Shown piece by piece: positions 20,165-32,765 of a stretch of 64,000 nucleotides of DNA. The DNA lies in assembly GCF_963082655.1 (NCBI RefSeq), contig NC_081555.1, forward strand, positions 90,738,772 through 90,802,771, given 5' to 3'. The position numbers and the translations under genes are program-made. This DNA is from Stomoxys calcitrans. Lineage: Eukaryota; Arthropoda; Insecta; Diptera; Muscidae. The notes under the pieces were generated by a model. The model ran no database searches. It was not told the DNA's origin and saw only the letters and a list, made by a program, of their open reading frames with translations. Within the stretch, counting starts at the first letter, position 1. Every line of letters starts with the position of its first letter.

Positions 20165-21880
20165 GTAACCAACGGACGGAGGTATATTCATTTTGTTATT
20201 CCATTTGCAGCACATCGAGATATCCATTTCCAACCCTATAAAGTCTAGATCGTTGTAAAAATCTAAGACGATCTAGCCATTTCCGTCCGTCTGTCTGTTG
20301 AAATCACGCCACTGTCTTCAAAAACGGAGATATTGAGCTGAAACTTTCCTCAGATTCGTTTTTTGTCCATAGACAGGTTAAGTTCGAAGACTGTATCTTG
20401 ATATAGCCCCCATTTATACTGATCCGCCGATTTAAGGTCTTAGGCTTAGGTTAGGTTGGAAAGAGGGTGCAGTTATTAACTCGCCCCATGCCACTATGGA
20501 CATACACCTAAGCCAATAATCGGCTTGTTGTGCGCTCTAAAAATTAAAAAGTAACCTCGAAAAAGCAAATCTAAGTTAGGAATTCCATGCTACTTTCAAA
20601 ATCCTTAATTGTTTTCCATGTCACTCCCCTAAGTTGATATTTGGGACAGTCAGTTGTGTTAGGTCACAACATCCCTGTTCAATATTGCCCACATCGGTTC
20701 AGATTTATAATAGCTGCCAAATAGATCGGTCTCTCGATTTAGGGCCTTGAGTCCATAAAAAACGAATTTATTGCCCGATTTCGCAGAAATTTGGTATAGC
20801 GAGTTGTATAAGGTTCCTTGACATCCCTGTTTAATACGGCCCATATCGGTCCAGATTTAGATATACAGCTGCCATATACACCAATCTCCCGATTTAAGGT
20901 TTCAGGGCAATAAAATGTGAATTTATTAACCGATTTGGCTAAAATTAGGCATAACGAGTTTCGTCAAGCCTCTCGACTTCCTTGTTTAATTTGACCAAGA
21001 TCGGTCCAGATTTGGATATAGCTGCCATATAGACCAATCTCTAGATTTAAGGTCTTGGGCCGTTAAAAGACGCAGTTATTGTCTGATTTCGCAGAAATTT
21101 GGTACAGCGAGTTGTGTTAGGCTCCTCGACATCCCTGTTACATACGGCCGAGATCGCTCCAGATTTGGAAAAGGCTGCCATATACCACTATCTCTCGATC
21201 TAAGGTCTTTCGATTTAGGGTATTGAGATCGCTCCAGATTTGGAAAAGGCTGCCATATACCACTATCTCTCGATTTAAGGTGTAATTCCCATAAAAGGTG
21301 ATTGTATTAACATATTTTACTGAAATTGGCCAGAATAGGTTGCGTTAGGCCCTTCGACATCCGTACCGTGTATGGTCAAGATCGGTCTATATTTCGATAT
21401 AACTGCCATATAGACCTATCACTCGATTTAAGGTCTTGGACCGATAATAGCTCCTCGACATCCTTGGTTTATTTGGTCAGATCGGTCCAGATTTGGATAT
21501 AGCTGTACATATAGGCCAATCTCTAGATTTAAGGTTTTGGGCCGATCAAAAGCGCATTTATTGTCCGAGTTCGCTTAGATTTGGTATAACGACTTGTGTA
21601 AGTCTCCCCGACATTCGTGTTCAATACGGTCCAGATTGGGATGTAGCTGCCATATACACTAATCATCCGATTTAAGGTTTTAGGCCCATAAAATATGAAT
21701 TTACTACCCGATTTCGCTGAAATTTAGCACAATGAGTTCTGTTAGGCCCTTCGATATTCGTCTCGAGTATGGTCAACATTAGGCTTTATTTGAATATAGC
21801 TGACATATATACCGATCTCCCGATTTTAGTTCTTGGGTCAATAAATGCTCGTTTATAACTCGAATTTCGCTGAATTTTTA
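20165..21880 (+). repeat. 153-bp-period repeat, subfamily 1, interrupted by a LINE tail
   Basis: It starts with the GGAGGTATATTCATTTTG head and a core with CCGTCCGTCTGTCTG at about 20285. Many gatcggtccagatttggatatagctgccatat units follow. A LINE 3' tail (about 20450-20640, CTAACC-type end) interrupts it. It ends inside the RTE relic at about 21881. Confidence 0.75.
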
Positions 21881-24690
21881 CACAGTGGCCCTACGGCGGT
21901 GCTGCGGTAGATAAAGTTACTGACTATCGCAAAGTTGTGATTCCCAACTTTCTCCATTTTCTTTATCTGCTCGGTTGTACAAGGCGTTTTGGGAGTTGAC
22001 ACCATCCATTTCGTCTTATGTCCATTTACTGCCAGGCCCATTTTTTTAGATTTTTCAAAGGCTGCGGTTACTACTTCCAGTGACTGACCTATGATATCGA
22101 TGTTGTTGTTGTTGTAGTAGCAGTGTGTGGTACACTGAGGCGACAGCTCTTGCCGATGAAGGAACTCATCGGGTCAATCCGGTACATACAACCGGCTGCC
22201 ATGGGATTGATGACATCGATGTCGTTGGCATAGGCGAGTAGCATATGTTTTCTTGTGAGTAGTGTGCCATATCTATTCACATCTGCATTTTGTATAATCT
22301 TCTCCAGCAGGATGTTAAAGGGATTTCATGATAAGCTGTCTCCTTGCCTAAAACCTCGTTTGGTATTGAATGGTCCGGAGAGATTCTTTTTTTTCTATTC
22401 TTACTGAGGAACGTGTATCACCAAGTGTCATCCTGCAGTCTTATTAATTTTGTATAGGGGTATCGAAAGCGGCTTTGTAGTCAACAAAGAGATGGTAGGT
22501 GTTGATTTGTCCTTCTAGGGTAATTTCGAGGGTTTGGCGCAGTGTGAATATCTGGTCTAGGGTGGATTTACCAGGTCTAAAACCGCATTGATAGGGCCCA
22601 ATTATCTCATTGACTTTAGGTTTTAATCTTTCACACAGTACGCTCGAGAGTATCTTATATTCGATGAGGTGGAGGCTTATTCCTCTGTAGTCGGCACATT
22701 CCGTCTTGTCTCATTTCTTGTGTACGGGCCATGGTATGCTAAGGTTGCAATCATCGGTTATGCGTTCTGCTAGTCAGATTGTGCAGACAAGCTTATGCAT
22801 ACGCCTTATCAGCATGTCGCCTCCGTTCTTGAATAGTTCAGCGGGTAACCCGTCGCCTCCTGCTGCCTTGTTGTTCTTCAGTCAGGTCACAGCTACTTAA
22901 ACCTCATTCTAACTAGGAGGTAAACATTCAATGCCATCATCAAGGATTGGTTCTGCGGTATTCTCTTCGCCACCATCGCCGGACACTTGCAGCTTGGTAA
23001 AATGTTCTTTCCATATCCACAGCACACTATCTGCACCAGTTGTCAGATTTCCTTTTTGGTCTCAGTAGGAGGAGACAAAAAAGGAAAAAAGGAGACAAAA
23101 AATAGGAAATCTGGCCATCCGGACTTCATTCTGGTTGATGTACACCTTTATTCGCTCACACTCTCTTCTTCCATTTTCTTTTTCTTTCTGCGGAATAGAC
23201 GTTTCTCCTCTCTCCCTTTCTCCCGATACCTCTCCATTATTTAGCGCGTTGCTACTGATTGCAGGGTTGCTCTATATGCCACATTCTTGGGTTCAGTAGC
23301 ATCTCGACACCATTGGTCGTACCATGGTTTTCTTGGGGGAGGCTTTTAGTACCCAAGTACGTATTTCGCGGTATTTTCCATGAAGATGACAATGGTTTCC
23401 CACTGCACCATTATATCTTCGGAACAAGGAGTGCCTTTATTAAACTGTTGGGTCGGTCGAGTGGAGTATGCCATTGTCATCTGTTGTGTTTGCAGCTTTT
23501 CAATCTCCAGCTTCCGTGCAGTATCAGATCGTACTTTCCTCGCCATGCTCAAATGGGTGCGAACCTTTGCTGCAACAAGGTAATGATCCGAATCTATATT
23601 CGCTTCACGGTTAGATCGTATATCTAACACGCTGGATGAATGCCTTCCATCAATCACAATGTTCCTCCTATTTTGAAGGTGACAGCCATGTGGCTTTTTG
23701 AATATTTAGCCTGAACCCATTATAGGACTTTATCTCGTGGAGGCTAAACCTTCCGATTGTTGAACTAAAGATGTCTTCCATCCTTATATATGCATTAAAA
23801 TCGCTCTGAACGATTTTACTATCATGGGCGGGGCAGCGGACAAATTCTCTCTCTAGGCTCTCGGGGCATGGGTACAAATAGCCCTGAAGTTGAAAATTTT
23901 GGCTTTTATGTGGATTATGGCTAGCCACTTATTTACCAGAGTAAAGCTTGAGACAAGGTGTTTCAGTCTCCGCATGACCACAAATCGACAGCCATCGTCA
24001 CCGTTCGGTGTTGCTATGACGCCATTCCCGATCCTTCGCACTTTCTGTAAGGCGGTAATATCTGCCTTGTACTTCTCCAATACATCCGCCAGCGCGTAAG
24101 CTGCACCTTCTCTATAGAGAGTGCAGACATTCCAATTGCAGATCCGCAAATCATGTTCCTTTTTTCGTATCGGCTGGGTCGTCAACGTTAAGCGGGGGTC
24201 TGATTTTAATATTCCTTTGTTTCTAAGAGTGATTACTATAATTTTTCGGGGCCGAGTTACTGGCCCAGCGCCCCAACCGCATGGGGTTTTGTGGGGTCGC
24301 ACATGTATCCCTCGTTGTGGCGAGCCGCTTCCTCGATCCGACGCTCGCCTCCAGCCGCCCCTAACCTCGGAACAGACACTGATATCGGTCATTGGTTATT
24401 TGAAGCCACCAATAATTCACCTTGTCATCTCGAGTATCATTGGTACTCGGTATTAAATTAAGAGCCAGTGCCAACTGAACTCTCACTGAGACACTCCCCT
24501 TTGAAAACACAGACTGCCCGCGGCCGCATTTGCAGCTACTCTGCATAAAAATGAAGCTTTCCACTATCCGCAACCTGTGGACGCGCCTGGTAGCTTTTTT
24601 GCTAAGCATCCCGTTATAACGATGGACACCACACAAGTCAGAGCTTAAAGTTCCAGCCTGTGTGGTGCTCGTAGTTATCCCGTGTCGGTT
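21881..24690 (-). pseudogene. Degenerate RTE-type non-LTR retrotransposon
   Basis: Read on the minus strand from the 5' leader (about 24690) it has an endonuclease start (DLRICNWNVCTLYREGAA, about 24130), ANIDSDHYLVAAKV (about 23580), and RT pieces between 22900 and 22300 (AELFKNGGDMLIRRMH, GPYQCGFRPGKSTLDQ). A broken palm follows, then the C-terminal part at about 21853-22041. The endonuclease resembles the craniofacial-development-protein-2-like domain of RTE elements. Multiple stops, frameshifts and a SINE-like insertion at 22098 disrupt it. The related fragment at 63040-63866 is better preserved. The left breakpoint of the segmental duplication falls in its 5' leader. Confidence 0.85.
22098..22213 (-). 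mobile_element. SINE-like short element with (CAA)n tail and target duplication
   Basis: The roughly 115-bp insertion runs on the minus strand from TCAATCCCATGGCAGCC to a CACACTGCTACTACAACAAC tail. TGATATCGATG and TGACATCGATG flank it like a slightly decayed target duplication. It interrupts the RT frame of the RTE relic beside the YADD-equivalent motif. Confidence 0.65.
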
Positions 24691-25005
24691 GGGAGCTTGT
24701 GTAAATATTAAGAAGAAACGATGGTGGTGGGTTCCTAAGATTCGGCCAGTCAAACTTAGCATGGTTTTACATGTTTCAATGAATGTACGATTCCTCTCGT
24801 GGTTCTGACTTTATTTTTATTTAAGAAGTAACATTTTTTTTTATTTAAGAAGTAACACACTTTTTGCACTAACCCTGAGAACCCTACGGTCAGCAGCGGG
24901 ACAATAGCTTAACTGGTTTTAATGTAAATAACATTATTCTTGGTATATTACATATTTTTATAACATAACATTTCTAATTAAAAAAAAAAAAATGCCTTAG
25001 CTTAT

Positions 25006-25673
25006 TCAAGCTTGTGCACACAATTTACCAAATTCGATAATGCTATACTCAATTGGTGGGATTACTCTCTTCAGGTAGTCAGCCTTATGATCTGTAAATT
25101 GCTCGGCATATGTAATACATTTACCCAGAATATCGATGGCTTCCTGAACACGGTTGGGGGGAATGCATTTGGTGTTTTCGATCATAGTCTCCAATTTAGT
25201 TGTATAGTCAACGATGGATTGTGGAATTTCGTTAAATACTCTATAAGGACAAACAAAAGTGGGATCGTTGCATTTGGGCTCCATCATCAACATGTTCATT
25301 GTGGCAAATTCAATGGCTTTGGACAACTTAAGAGTCTTAAATTCATCGGTCTCGACATTGTCCCTTTGGCTACTCAGGATATCCTCCTCTAGGTTCGTGG
25401 CATCGAAGACCTTATTGATGGCCAGGGGATCACAACTATTAGCTAGACAGCGTATGGTATGCACATGATTGACAAATGCATCGAGGAATTCCTTAAGTAG
25501 GCTTTCATCGGTTTTTTGATCAACAGCCTGTGTGGGGTTCACAACAGTTACTAGAAGAACTAAAAAAGGATCAAAAGTGAATTTTTTATTAAAACCCATA
25601 TCTAATGCTAATTTAGATCGTTAGATTAGAGGAACTTACCACAGAAAAACAATGCAATGTTAAGCTTAGACAT
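25006..25673 (-). CDS. Gene B1: secreted six-cysteine family protein, 195 aa, two exons
   Basis: Exon 1 is 25640-25673 (34 nt) and exon 2 is 25006-25559, with an 80-bp GT-AG intron in phase 1. Splicing gives a signal peptide (MSKLNIALFFC then VLLVTVVNPTQA); a Met further upstream in the exon 2 frame lies in the intron and is not the start. Landmarks are LANSCDP, MEPKC, FVCPY, KCIPP, EAIDILGKC and FGKLC, so all six family cysteines are present plus one extra in the DILGKC block, shared with gene E. The mature protein is identical to B2. The likely product is an extracellular helical protein stabilised by disulfides; the role is unknown. Confidence 0.88.
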
Positions 25674-25733
25674 ATTGAATCGTATCTCAGTATCGTCTCT
25701 TTAATATCTGTAATCTCTAGATTTCAAGTTTGG

Positions 25734-25742
25734 CTTTTATAG
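25734..25742 (-). promoter_or_regulatory. TATA box of gene B1
   Basis: CTATAAAAG on the minus strand, about 62-69 nt upstream of the ATG. It is an excellent TATA match. The same site is present in copy 2 at about 37458-37466. Confidence 0.7.
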
Positions 25743-26330
25743 TAAAAATTTAAATCATTTCATTGTGTACACAACTGATTTTATATAAAAAGCTCTGCTA
25801 ACATTTACTTTTTATGAAAACAATAGAAATTTGTGAAACTAAACAAATACGAACGTCAACAACTTTTATTCAATAATAGAACCCACACTGAAAAAAGCAA
25901 TTGCATTAAAAAAAAGTCCTAATCCTATTGTTTATGAAATTTTTTTGGGAATTGATGGTATCTAGCCATCATTAATCGGAATACTGAGAAATATTGCAGG
26001 TAAAAATGTTAAAAATTTGCAAGCATTTACATTTACGTTTACAGTTTGCAATTTTTACTTGCGCTGAATTCAGCGCTACCTTTAGTAAACGCGTGAAAAA
26101 TTCATATGAAAAAAAAAAATTGTGCTGAAACCCGCGCTCTTTTGGTGCACTAGCGTAAGCGGGTCCGGTTTGTATGTACGACATACTGATCGCCTTCAAA
26201 AGACTTCTTCGCTAGAGATAAGTCATTCATTCTGACAACATGACGGTACATCTTTCGAGGCAGTACACTACAAGTACTTCATCGCCTGCTTTCACAAGTA
26301 CCAATGCTTCGAAACCATAAAACAACACAG
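25743..26330. other. Upstream flank of gene B1
   Basis: AT-rich sequence with a run of A/T tracts and no recognisable gene. It is repeated in copy 2 (about 37467-38054). Regulatory sequence for B may lie here. Confidence 0.4.
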
Positions 26331-26344
26331 AAACTATCAGTGGA

Positions 26345-27260
26345 AGTCATAAAGGAACACCACCCCCAAAATTTCAGCCAAGTCGGGCAAAAATTGCGGC
26401 TTGTAAGGGCTTAAGAAATAAAACCGGGAGATCGTTTTATATGGGATTTATATCAAGTTATAGACCGATTCCGACCGTACTGGGCACAGTTGTTGGAAGT
26501 CTTAACAGAACACCACAGGAAAAATGTCAGCCAAATTGGACAAAAATTGTTGCTTGTAAGGGTTCAAGAAGACAAATCGGGAGATCGGTTTATCTGGAAG
26601 CTATATCAGGTTATAGACCGATTTGGACTGAACTTAGCACATTTGATGGAAATCATTACAGAATGTATGTTCGATTTTCAGCCAAATCGAACAGAAATTG
26701 AGGCTTCCAGGGGCTCAAGAAGTCAAATCGGGAGATCTGTTTATATGGGAGATATATCTAAATCTTAACCGATATGGTCGAATCCCCAACAACCTACATC
26801 AATATTTGACCGCTATCGTGTTTTCGACAGACGGACGGAAATGGCTAGTTCGACTCAGAACTTCAAGACGATCAAGAATATACACTTTATGGGGTCATAG
26901 ATTTCGTATTTGTTCTATACACAAGTTAAGTTCTTGAATGGGCCAAATGGGATTATATCTGGATATAGCTGGTCCAAAGCCATTAAAAGTCGCTTGTTTT
27001 CCGATTTCGGCGAAATATAATTCAGTGAGTTGGGAACCTAAGGGAAGCGAATATTGTATATATCGGGCCATATTTACATAAAACTGTCATATATACCGAT
27101 ATGCCGATTTAGGGTCTTAATCCCGTAACAGGCGCATTTATAACCCGATTTTGCTGAAATTTGGAATAGCGAGTTTTAATAAGGCCGTCGATAACCGAAC
27201 CAAACATGGTTCAGATCAGAAGATATTTGAATATAGTTTCTGTGTAGACCGATCTGTCGG
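26345..27260 (-). repeat. 153-bp-period repeats, both subfamilies
   Basis: Units with gccaaatcgg, gggagatcggtttatatggga and ggttatagaccgatt run to about 26880, then a GACAGACGGACGGA/core block. Subfamily-1 text in the other orientation follows to 27260. The equivalent in copy 2 is about 38069-38984. Confidence 0.7.
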
Positions 27261-27409
27261 TTTTGATTCTTAGGTGATTTCGGTGAATTTTCCGAATGTA
27301 GTCCAGCTTAAGATATATTTAGAATAGCTGCCAAACTGACTGATCTTAAGCTTTAGAATCTTCAAACGCAAATTTGCCCATAAACATTCTATTGAGGAAC
27401 AGGGCCAAC

Positions 27410-27548
27410 TTCTCACACTCAAATGATTACTGTCCCGTTCAAGCTTAAGCTCAACGATCAAGGGCCTCCTTTTTATAGCCGAGTCCCAATGGCATGCAAC
27501 AGTGCGACACCACCTTTGGAAGAAGTTCCTACATGGCTGCCATACCAT
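27410..27548 (+). pseudogene. LINE 3'-region fragment, interrupted
   Basis: TTCAAGCTTAAGCTCAACGA and CAGTGCGACACC...GAAGAAG match the 3' region of the LINE at 58650-58780. The matching sequence resumes at about 29429 (GCATAGTTCCTCACAAATGT), so the repeat element at 27549-29428 inserted into it. The copy 2 equivalent is about 39134-39272. Confidence 0.65.
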
Positions 27549-29428
27549 TTTTATACCCTCCACCATAGGATGGGGGTATACTAATTACGTGATTCTGGTT
27601 GTAACTCCTTGAAATATTCGTCTAAGACCCCATAAAGTTCATATATTTGTGATCGTCGTACCATTTTAAGTCCATCTAGCTATGTCAGTCCGTCTGTCTG
27701 TCGAAAGCACGCTAACTTTCGAAGGAGTAAAGCAAGCCGCTTGAAATTTTGCACAAATCTATAAGTGTAGGTCAGTTGGGATTGTAAATGGGCCATATCT
27801 GTCCTTGTTTCGATATAGCTGCCATGTAAAGCCATCTTGGGCTCGACTTTTTAAGCCACTACAGTTCGCAATTCTTATTCTTGTTCATGCTGTCATTGGC
27901 TAGAACAGACGTCTCAGCCATTGTGTCTGTCATGAGAGGTCACTGTCTGAACGGAAAACATGCTGTCAGACTGAAGGTTGCCAGCAACGACTTTTGGAGA
28001 AGATGTAGAGACTTCGAGGAAGAAAGACTATAGAACACCTTTTGTATGTGTGTCCCACACAAGCAGTTAGAAGGAGTTCCACTTTAGGTTCTCATTTCTT
28101 TGAGAACCTCTCTGATTTAGCGGATGTGAACATTCGCAAGTTTTTGGGCTTTTTAAATCGATCTGGATGGTTCAACGGTAGGAACTAGAAGGCATCTTCC
28201 TTCCTGTGGTACCACAAATGATGAAAACGTGAGTCTGATGGTAGACTGCCACTTAAACCTAACCTAACCTAATCTATTCGATTTGGCTGAAATTTTGCAT
28301 GACGTGTTTCGTTATGACTTCCCACTACTGTGCTATGTATGGTTCAAATCGGTTCATAACCTGACATATAGCCGATCTGGGGTGTTGACTTCTTGAGCCT
28401 CTAGAGGGCGCAATTGTTACCCGGTTTGGCCGAAATTATGCATGACGTGTTTCGTTATGATTTCTAACAACTGTGCCGAGTATGGGTGAAGTCGAAGCAT
28501 AACCTAATATAGCTGTCATATAAACCGATCTTGAATCTTGACTTCTTATGCCACAAGAGGGCGCAATTCTTATCCGATTTGGTTGAGCATGATGTGTTTT
28601 GTCATGACTTCCAACATCTGTGCCAAATATGGTTAAAATCGGTCAATAACTTGATAAAACTGCCATATAAACCGATCTGGGGTCTTGATTCGTGAGCCTC
28701 TAGAGGGCGCAATTATTATCCGATTTGGCTGAAATTTTGTACGACGGTTTCCATGATGTTCAACATATGTGTCAAATAAAGTCTGAATCAGTCTTTAGCC
28801 TGACGTGTTTCGTTATGATTTCTAACAACTGTGCCAAGTATGGGTGAAATCGATGCATAACCTGATATAGCTGGCATATAAACCGATATTGAATGTTGAC
28901 TTCTTGAGCCACTAGAGGGCGCAATTCTTATCCGATTTGGCTGAGCATGATGTGTTTTATCATAGCTTCCAACAACTGTGCCAAATATGGTTTTTGAAGA
29001 CCCAAATATGGGTCTTGATTCGTGAGCCTCTAGAGGGCGCAATTATTATCCGATTTGGCTGAAATTTTGTACAGGGGTTTCCATTACCTTCAACATACGT
29101 GTCAAATAAAGTCTGAATCAGTCTATAGCTTAATACAGTTCCCATATAAACCGATCTCCCTATTTTACTTCTTGAGCCCCTAAAGGACGCAATTCTTATT
29201 CGAAGTGGCTGAAATTTAACTTCTACAATGGTCTACAATGGTCTCCAACATTCAATTCCGAATCGGACCATAACTTGATATAGCTCCAATAGCATAACAA
29301 TTATTTTCCTTTATCCCTAGTTGGCCTAAAAAGCGATACCGCGAAAAGAACTCGAAAAATGCGATCTATGGTGGAAGGTATATAAGATTCGGCCCGTCCG
29401 AACTTAGAAGGCTTTTACTTGTTTTTAA
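27549..29428 (+). repeat. 153-bp-period repeat element, subfamily 2, with inserted LINE tail
   Basis: It has the standard TTTATACCCTCCACCATAGG head and GAACTTAGAAGGCTTTTACTTG end. Units with ctctagagggcgcaatt and aaccgatctgggg recur through it. A LINE 3' end (27880-28276) ending CCTAACCTAACCTAA is inserted. The copy 2 equivalent is about 39273-41152. Confidence 0.8.
27880..28276 (+). pseudogene. 3' end of RNase H-type LINE
   Basis: Pieces such as VSVMRGHCLNGKHAVRLKVA and FWRRCRDFEEE match the 3' end of the LINE at 60819-63038 (62815-63035). The fragment ends with tandem CCTAA motifs. Copy 2 has the same at about 39604-40000. Confidence 0.75.
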
Positions 29429-29469
29429 ATGGCATAGTTCCTCACAAATGTCGCCAGCTTTTAGAGGGA

Positions 29470-30005
29470 GCTTTAGGGTCTAAAGAGCATACAAGGCGCA
29501 ATTATTTTGTGATTGTATTAGCCGAAATCTGAAACAGTTAGCTGCTTTAAGACTCCCGACATCCAACTCATTTATGATTCAGATTGGACCATAATAAGAT
29601 ATGGTTGGCGTAGACCGAACTGGCAATTTAGGGTTTTGAGCCCATAAAAGCTGCATTTTGTACCAGTTTTTGTTGAAATATGGAACTGTTACCTGTATAC
29701 AGCTTCACGGCATCTGAACCAGATATGATTAACATTGCCCTGTATTTCGATATAAATAGTAGAGGTATAATAAAATAGCATAATATCTATAATGGTGAGT
29801 GGTATCAAAAGTTCGGCGCGGTCGAACTTAATGCACTGTAGCGTGGTTTCAACAGACAAACAAACGAACATGAATGCATCTTCTTAGATTTTTTACAATG
29901 ATCAAGTATATATATACTTTATAGGGTTGGAAATGGATATCTCGATGTGCTGCAAATGAAATAACAAAATGAATATTCCTCCTCGTTCTTCGGTGGTGGT
30001 TATGA
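29470..30005 (-). repeat. 153-bp-period repeat, subfamily 1 fragment
   Basis: It includes gacaaacaaacgaacat, a TA-rich core at about 29910 and the GGTGGTGGTTATGAAAAAG end. The copy 2 equivalent is about 41194-41729. Confidence 0.65.
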
Positions 30006-30552
30006 AAAAGACAAATATTAGTTTGACATTATAGATGTTTTGCTTGATATGACGTATGTGTATTGAAATGAGATATATTTAACAGTTGTGTACTGCTATA
30101 AATTGAACTTTAAACACTTCGCATTCTTAAAATTGTTTGTGTTCAGAACCCATTATGTGGTTGAAATATTTTGGGATATTTTCAACCTATATTGTTTTTC
30201 TCTTGTTTTTATATATTTCCATATAATCTTTTTATTGTTTGCCCAACTGTTCGATATTTTTGTAAACTAAAACAAGGCTCATATTTGCAATTTTGAAAAA
30301 CAATTGATATTGACATGCTAATCAAACATTTCTGCTCACATTATGTTTTTTTTATAAAACAAATAAAACATAGGTTGATTATGTATAGCAACCCAACTTC
30401 AGTCATGTTGCCGTGGATATACGAGAACAATTGGGTTTATGGGTACGATTATGCTCGAAAATGTTAAACTTTCCAATGGAAATATCAGTTTGGACCTGGA
30501 AACACTTTGTTGCTGTCTAGGCCAGAAGCTTATATCGCAGCCCTTGTAAATA
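30006..30552. other. No recognisable gene
   Basis: AT-rich sequence duplicated at about 41730-42276. Its short open frames show no motif I can place. Confidence 0.4.
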
Positions 30553-30768
30553 TTGGGTTGCCCAAAAAGTAATTGCGGATTTTTTAAAAGAAAGTAAATG
30601 CATTTTTAATAAAACTTAGAATGAACTTTAATCAAATATACTTTTTTTACACTTTTTTTCTAAAGCAAGCTAAAGGTAACAGCTAATAACTGACAGAAGA
30701 AAGAATGCAATTACAGAGTCACAAGCTGTGAAAAAATTTGTCAACGCCGACTATATGAAAAATTCAAT
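30553..30768. mobile_element. Mariner-type MITE, right end lost (copy 1)
   Basis: The left terminus TTGGGTTGCCCAAAAAG follows TA at 30551-30552. The right inverted repeat is missing after TATATGAAAAATT. Confidence 0.8.
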
Positions 30769-30865
30769 TTCCATTTCTGTATTCAATTGTTATTTTTTAC
30801 AGTTTACTTAATAGCTAATCTTCCAAAGACTGAAACTGACAAAAATTTCCAACTTTATACTAAAT

Positions 30866-32555
30866 TTTATACCCTCCACCATAGGATGGGGGTATACTAA
30901 TTTCGTCATTTTGTTTGTAACTACTCGAAATATTCGTCTAAGACCCCATAAAGTATATATATTCTTGATCGTCGTGACATTTTATGTCGATCTAGCCATG
31001 TCCGTCGGTCCGTCTGTCTGACGAAAGCACGCTCACTTCAGAAGGAGTAAAGCTAGCCGCTTGAAATTTTGCACAAATACTCTTATAAGTGTAGGTCGGT
31101 TGGGATTGTAAATTGGCCATATCGGTCCATATTTTGATATAGCTGCCATATAAACCGATCTTGGGTCTTGACTTCTTGAACCTCTAGAGGACGCAATTCT
31201 TATCCGACTATGGTTCAAATGGGTCAATAAACTGATACAGCTACCATATAAACCGATCCTGAATTTTGACTTCTTGAGCCACTAGAGGGCGCAACTCTTA
31301 TCCGATTTAAATAAAATTTTGCACAAAGTATTTTCTTATGATATCTAATAGCTGTGCTAAGTTAGGTTCAAATCGGTCAATAACCTGATATAGCTGTCAT
31401 ATAAACCGATCTGGGGACTTGACTTCACGAGCTTCTAGAGGACGCAATTCCTATCCGATTTGGCTGAAATTTTGCATGACGTATTTTAAAGGGTGATTTT
31501 TTTGAGGTTAGGATTTTCATGCATTAGTATTTGACAGATCACGTGGGATTTCAGACATGGTGTCAAAGAGAAAGATGCTCAGTATGCTTTGACATTTCAT
31601 CATGAATAGACTTACTAACGAGCAACGCTTGCAAATCATTGAATTTTATTACCAAAATCAGTGTTCGGTTCGAAATGTGTTCAAATTTTGACAAATTTTG
31701 TTCAGCGATGAGGCTCATTTCTGGTTGAATGGCTACGTAAATAAGCAAAATTGCCGCATTTGGAGTGAAGAGCAACCAGAAGCCGTTCAAGAACTGCCCA
31801 TGCATCCCGAAAAATGCACTGTTTGGTGTGGTTTGTACGCTGGTGGAATCATTGGACCGTATTTTTTCAAAGATGCTGTTGGACGCAACGTTACGGTGAA
31901 TGAACACATTTCGAACCGAACACTGATTTTGGTAATAAAATTCAATGATTTGCAAGCGTTGCTCGTTAGTAAGTCTATTCATGATGAAATGTCAAAGCAT
32001 ACTGAGCATCTTTCTCTTTGACACCATGTCTGAAATCCCACGTGATCTGTCAAATACTAATGCATGAAAATCCTAACCTCAAAAAAATCACCCTTTATTA
32101 TGACTTTCAACAACTGTGCCAAATAGGGTTCAAATCGGTTAATAACCCGATATAGCTGTCATATGAACCGATCTACGATCTTGACTTCTTGAGCCTCTAG
32201 AGGTCGCAATAATTAAGCGATTTGCCTGAAATTTTGTACGTCGGATCCTCTCATGACCATTAACATACGTGTTTATTATGGTATGAATCGGTCTATAACC
32301 CGATACAGCTCCCATATAAATCGACCTCTCTATTTTACTTCTTGAGCCCCCAAAGGGCGCAATTCTTATTCCAATTAGCTGACATTTTACACAGGTCTCC
32401 AACATATAATTTAATTGTGGTTCAAACCGGACCATATCTTTATATCGCTCTAATAGCAGAGCAAATCTTTTCTTATATCCTTTTTTTTGCCTAAGAAGAG
32501 ATGCCGGGAAAAGAACTCGACAAATGCGATCCATGGAGCACACTTTTACTTGTTA
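30866..32555 (+). repeat. 153-bp-period repeat element, subfamily 2, split by a Tc1/mariner derivative
   Basis: The head is TTTTATACCCTCCACCATAGG and the core has GTCCGTCGGTCCGTCTGTC. Units run to the GCCGGGAAAAGAACTCGACA end block. The element at 31489-32095 interrupts one unit (TGACGTATTT before, TATTATGACT after). The copy 2 equivalent is about 42590-44275. Confidence 0.8.
31489..32095 (+). mobile_element. Internally deleted Tc1/mariner element, long TIRs (copy 1)
   Basis: Its 607 bp has terminal inverted repeats of about 195 bp each (31489-31683 and 31901-32095) and TA target duplications at 31487-31488 and 32096-32097. The 217-bp centre encodes a transposase remnant with FSDEAHFWLNGYVNK, PMHPEKCTVWCGLYAGG and IIGPYFF. 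This covers only the first catalytic Asp; the second and third acidic residues are gone. It is non-autonomous. Confidence 0.9.
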
Positions 32556-32619
32556 ATTCATGGGTTTATCTCCCGGCAACGCAACTATATACGCAAAAAA
32601 ATAATTTGTCTGTTAATCT

Positions 32620-32765
32620 ACACTCAGAGAAGTTTTCTAGTCAAAACTGCAAACATTTTTGCTGTAACAGCAAAATGTATGCTAGAAATTGGACAGCAGT
32701 ATTTTGTTGCTAAAGCAGAAAATATTTTCGGCTGTCCTCTAATTCTTATAGGTTGAAAAACTAGT
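32620..32765. repeat. AGCA-rich inverted-repeat element fragment
   Basis: Motifs gcaaacatttttgctg and acagcaaaatgtatgct recur with the sequence at 57480-57655. This suggests a small family of fold-back elements. The copy 2 equivalent is about 44340-44480. Confidence 0.5.

Noticed and set aside
25560..25639. Upstream Met codons as start sites for B1 (and the equivalent in A and B2)
   Set aside because: They lie in the intron between GT and AG. Splicing to the 34-nt exon gives a better signal peptide and the same structure in all paralogues.
30088..30270. Small hydrophobic open frame, also present in copy 2
   Set aside because: It is rich in Phe/Tyr/Ile because of AT composition, and no initiation context or homologue is visible; its presence in both copies follows from the duplication.
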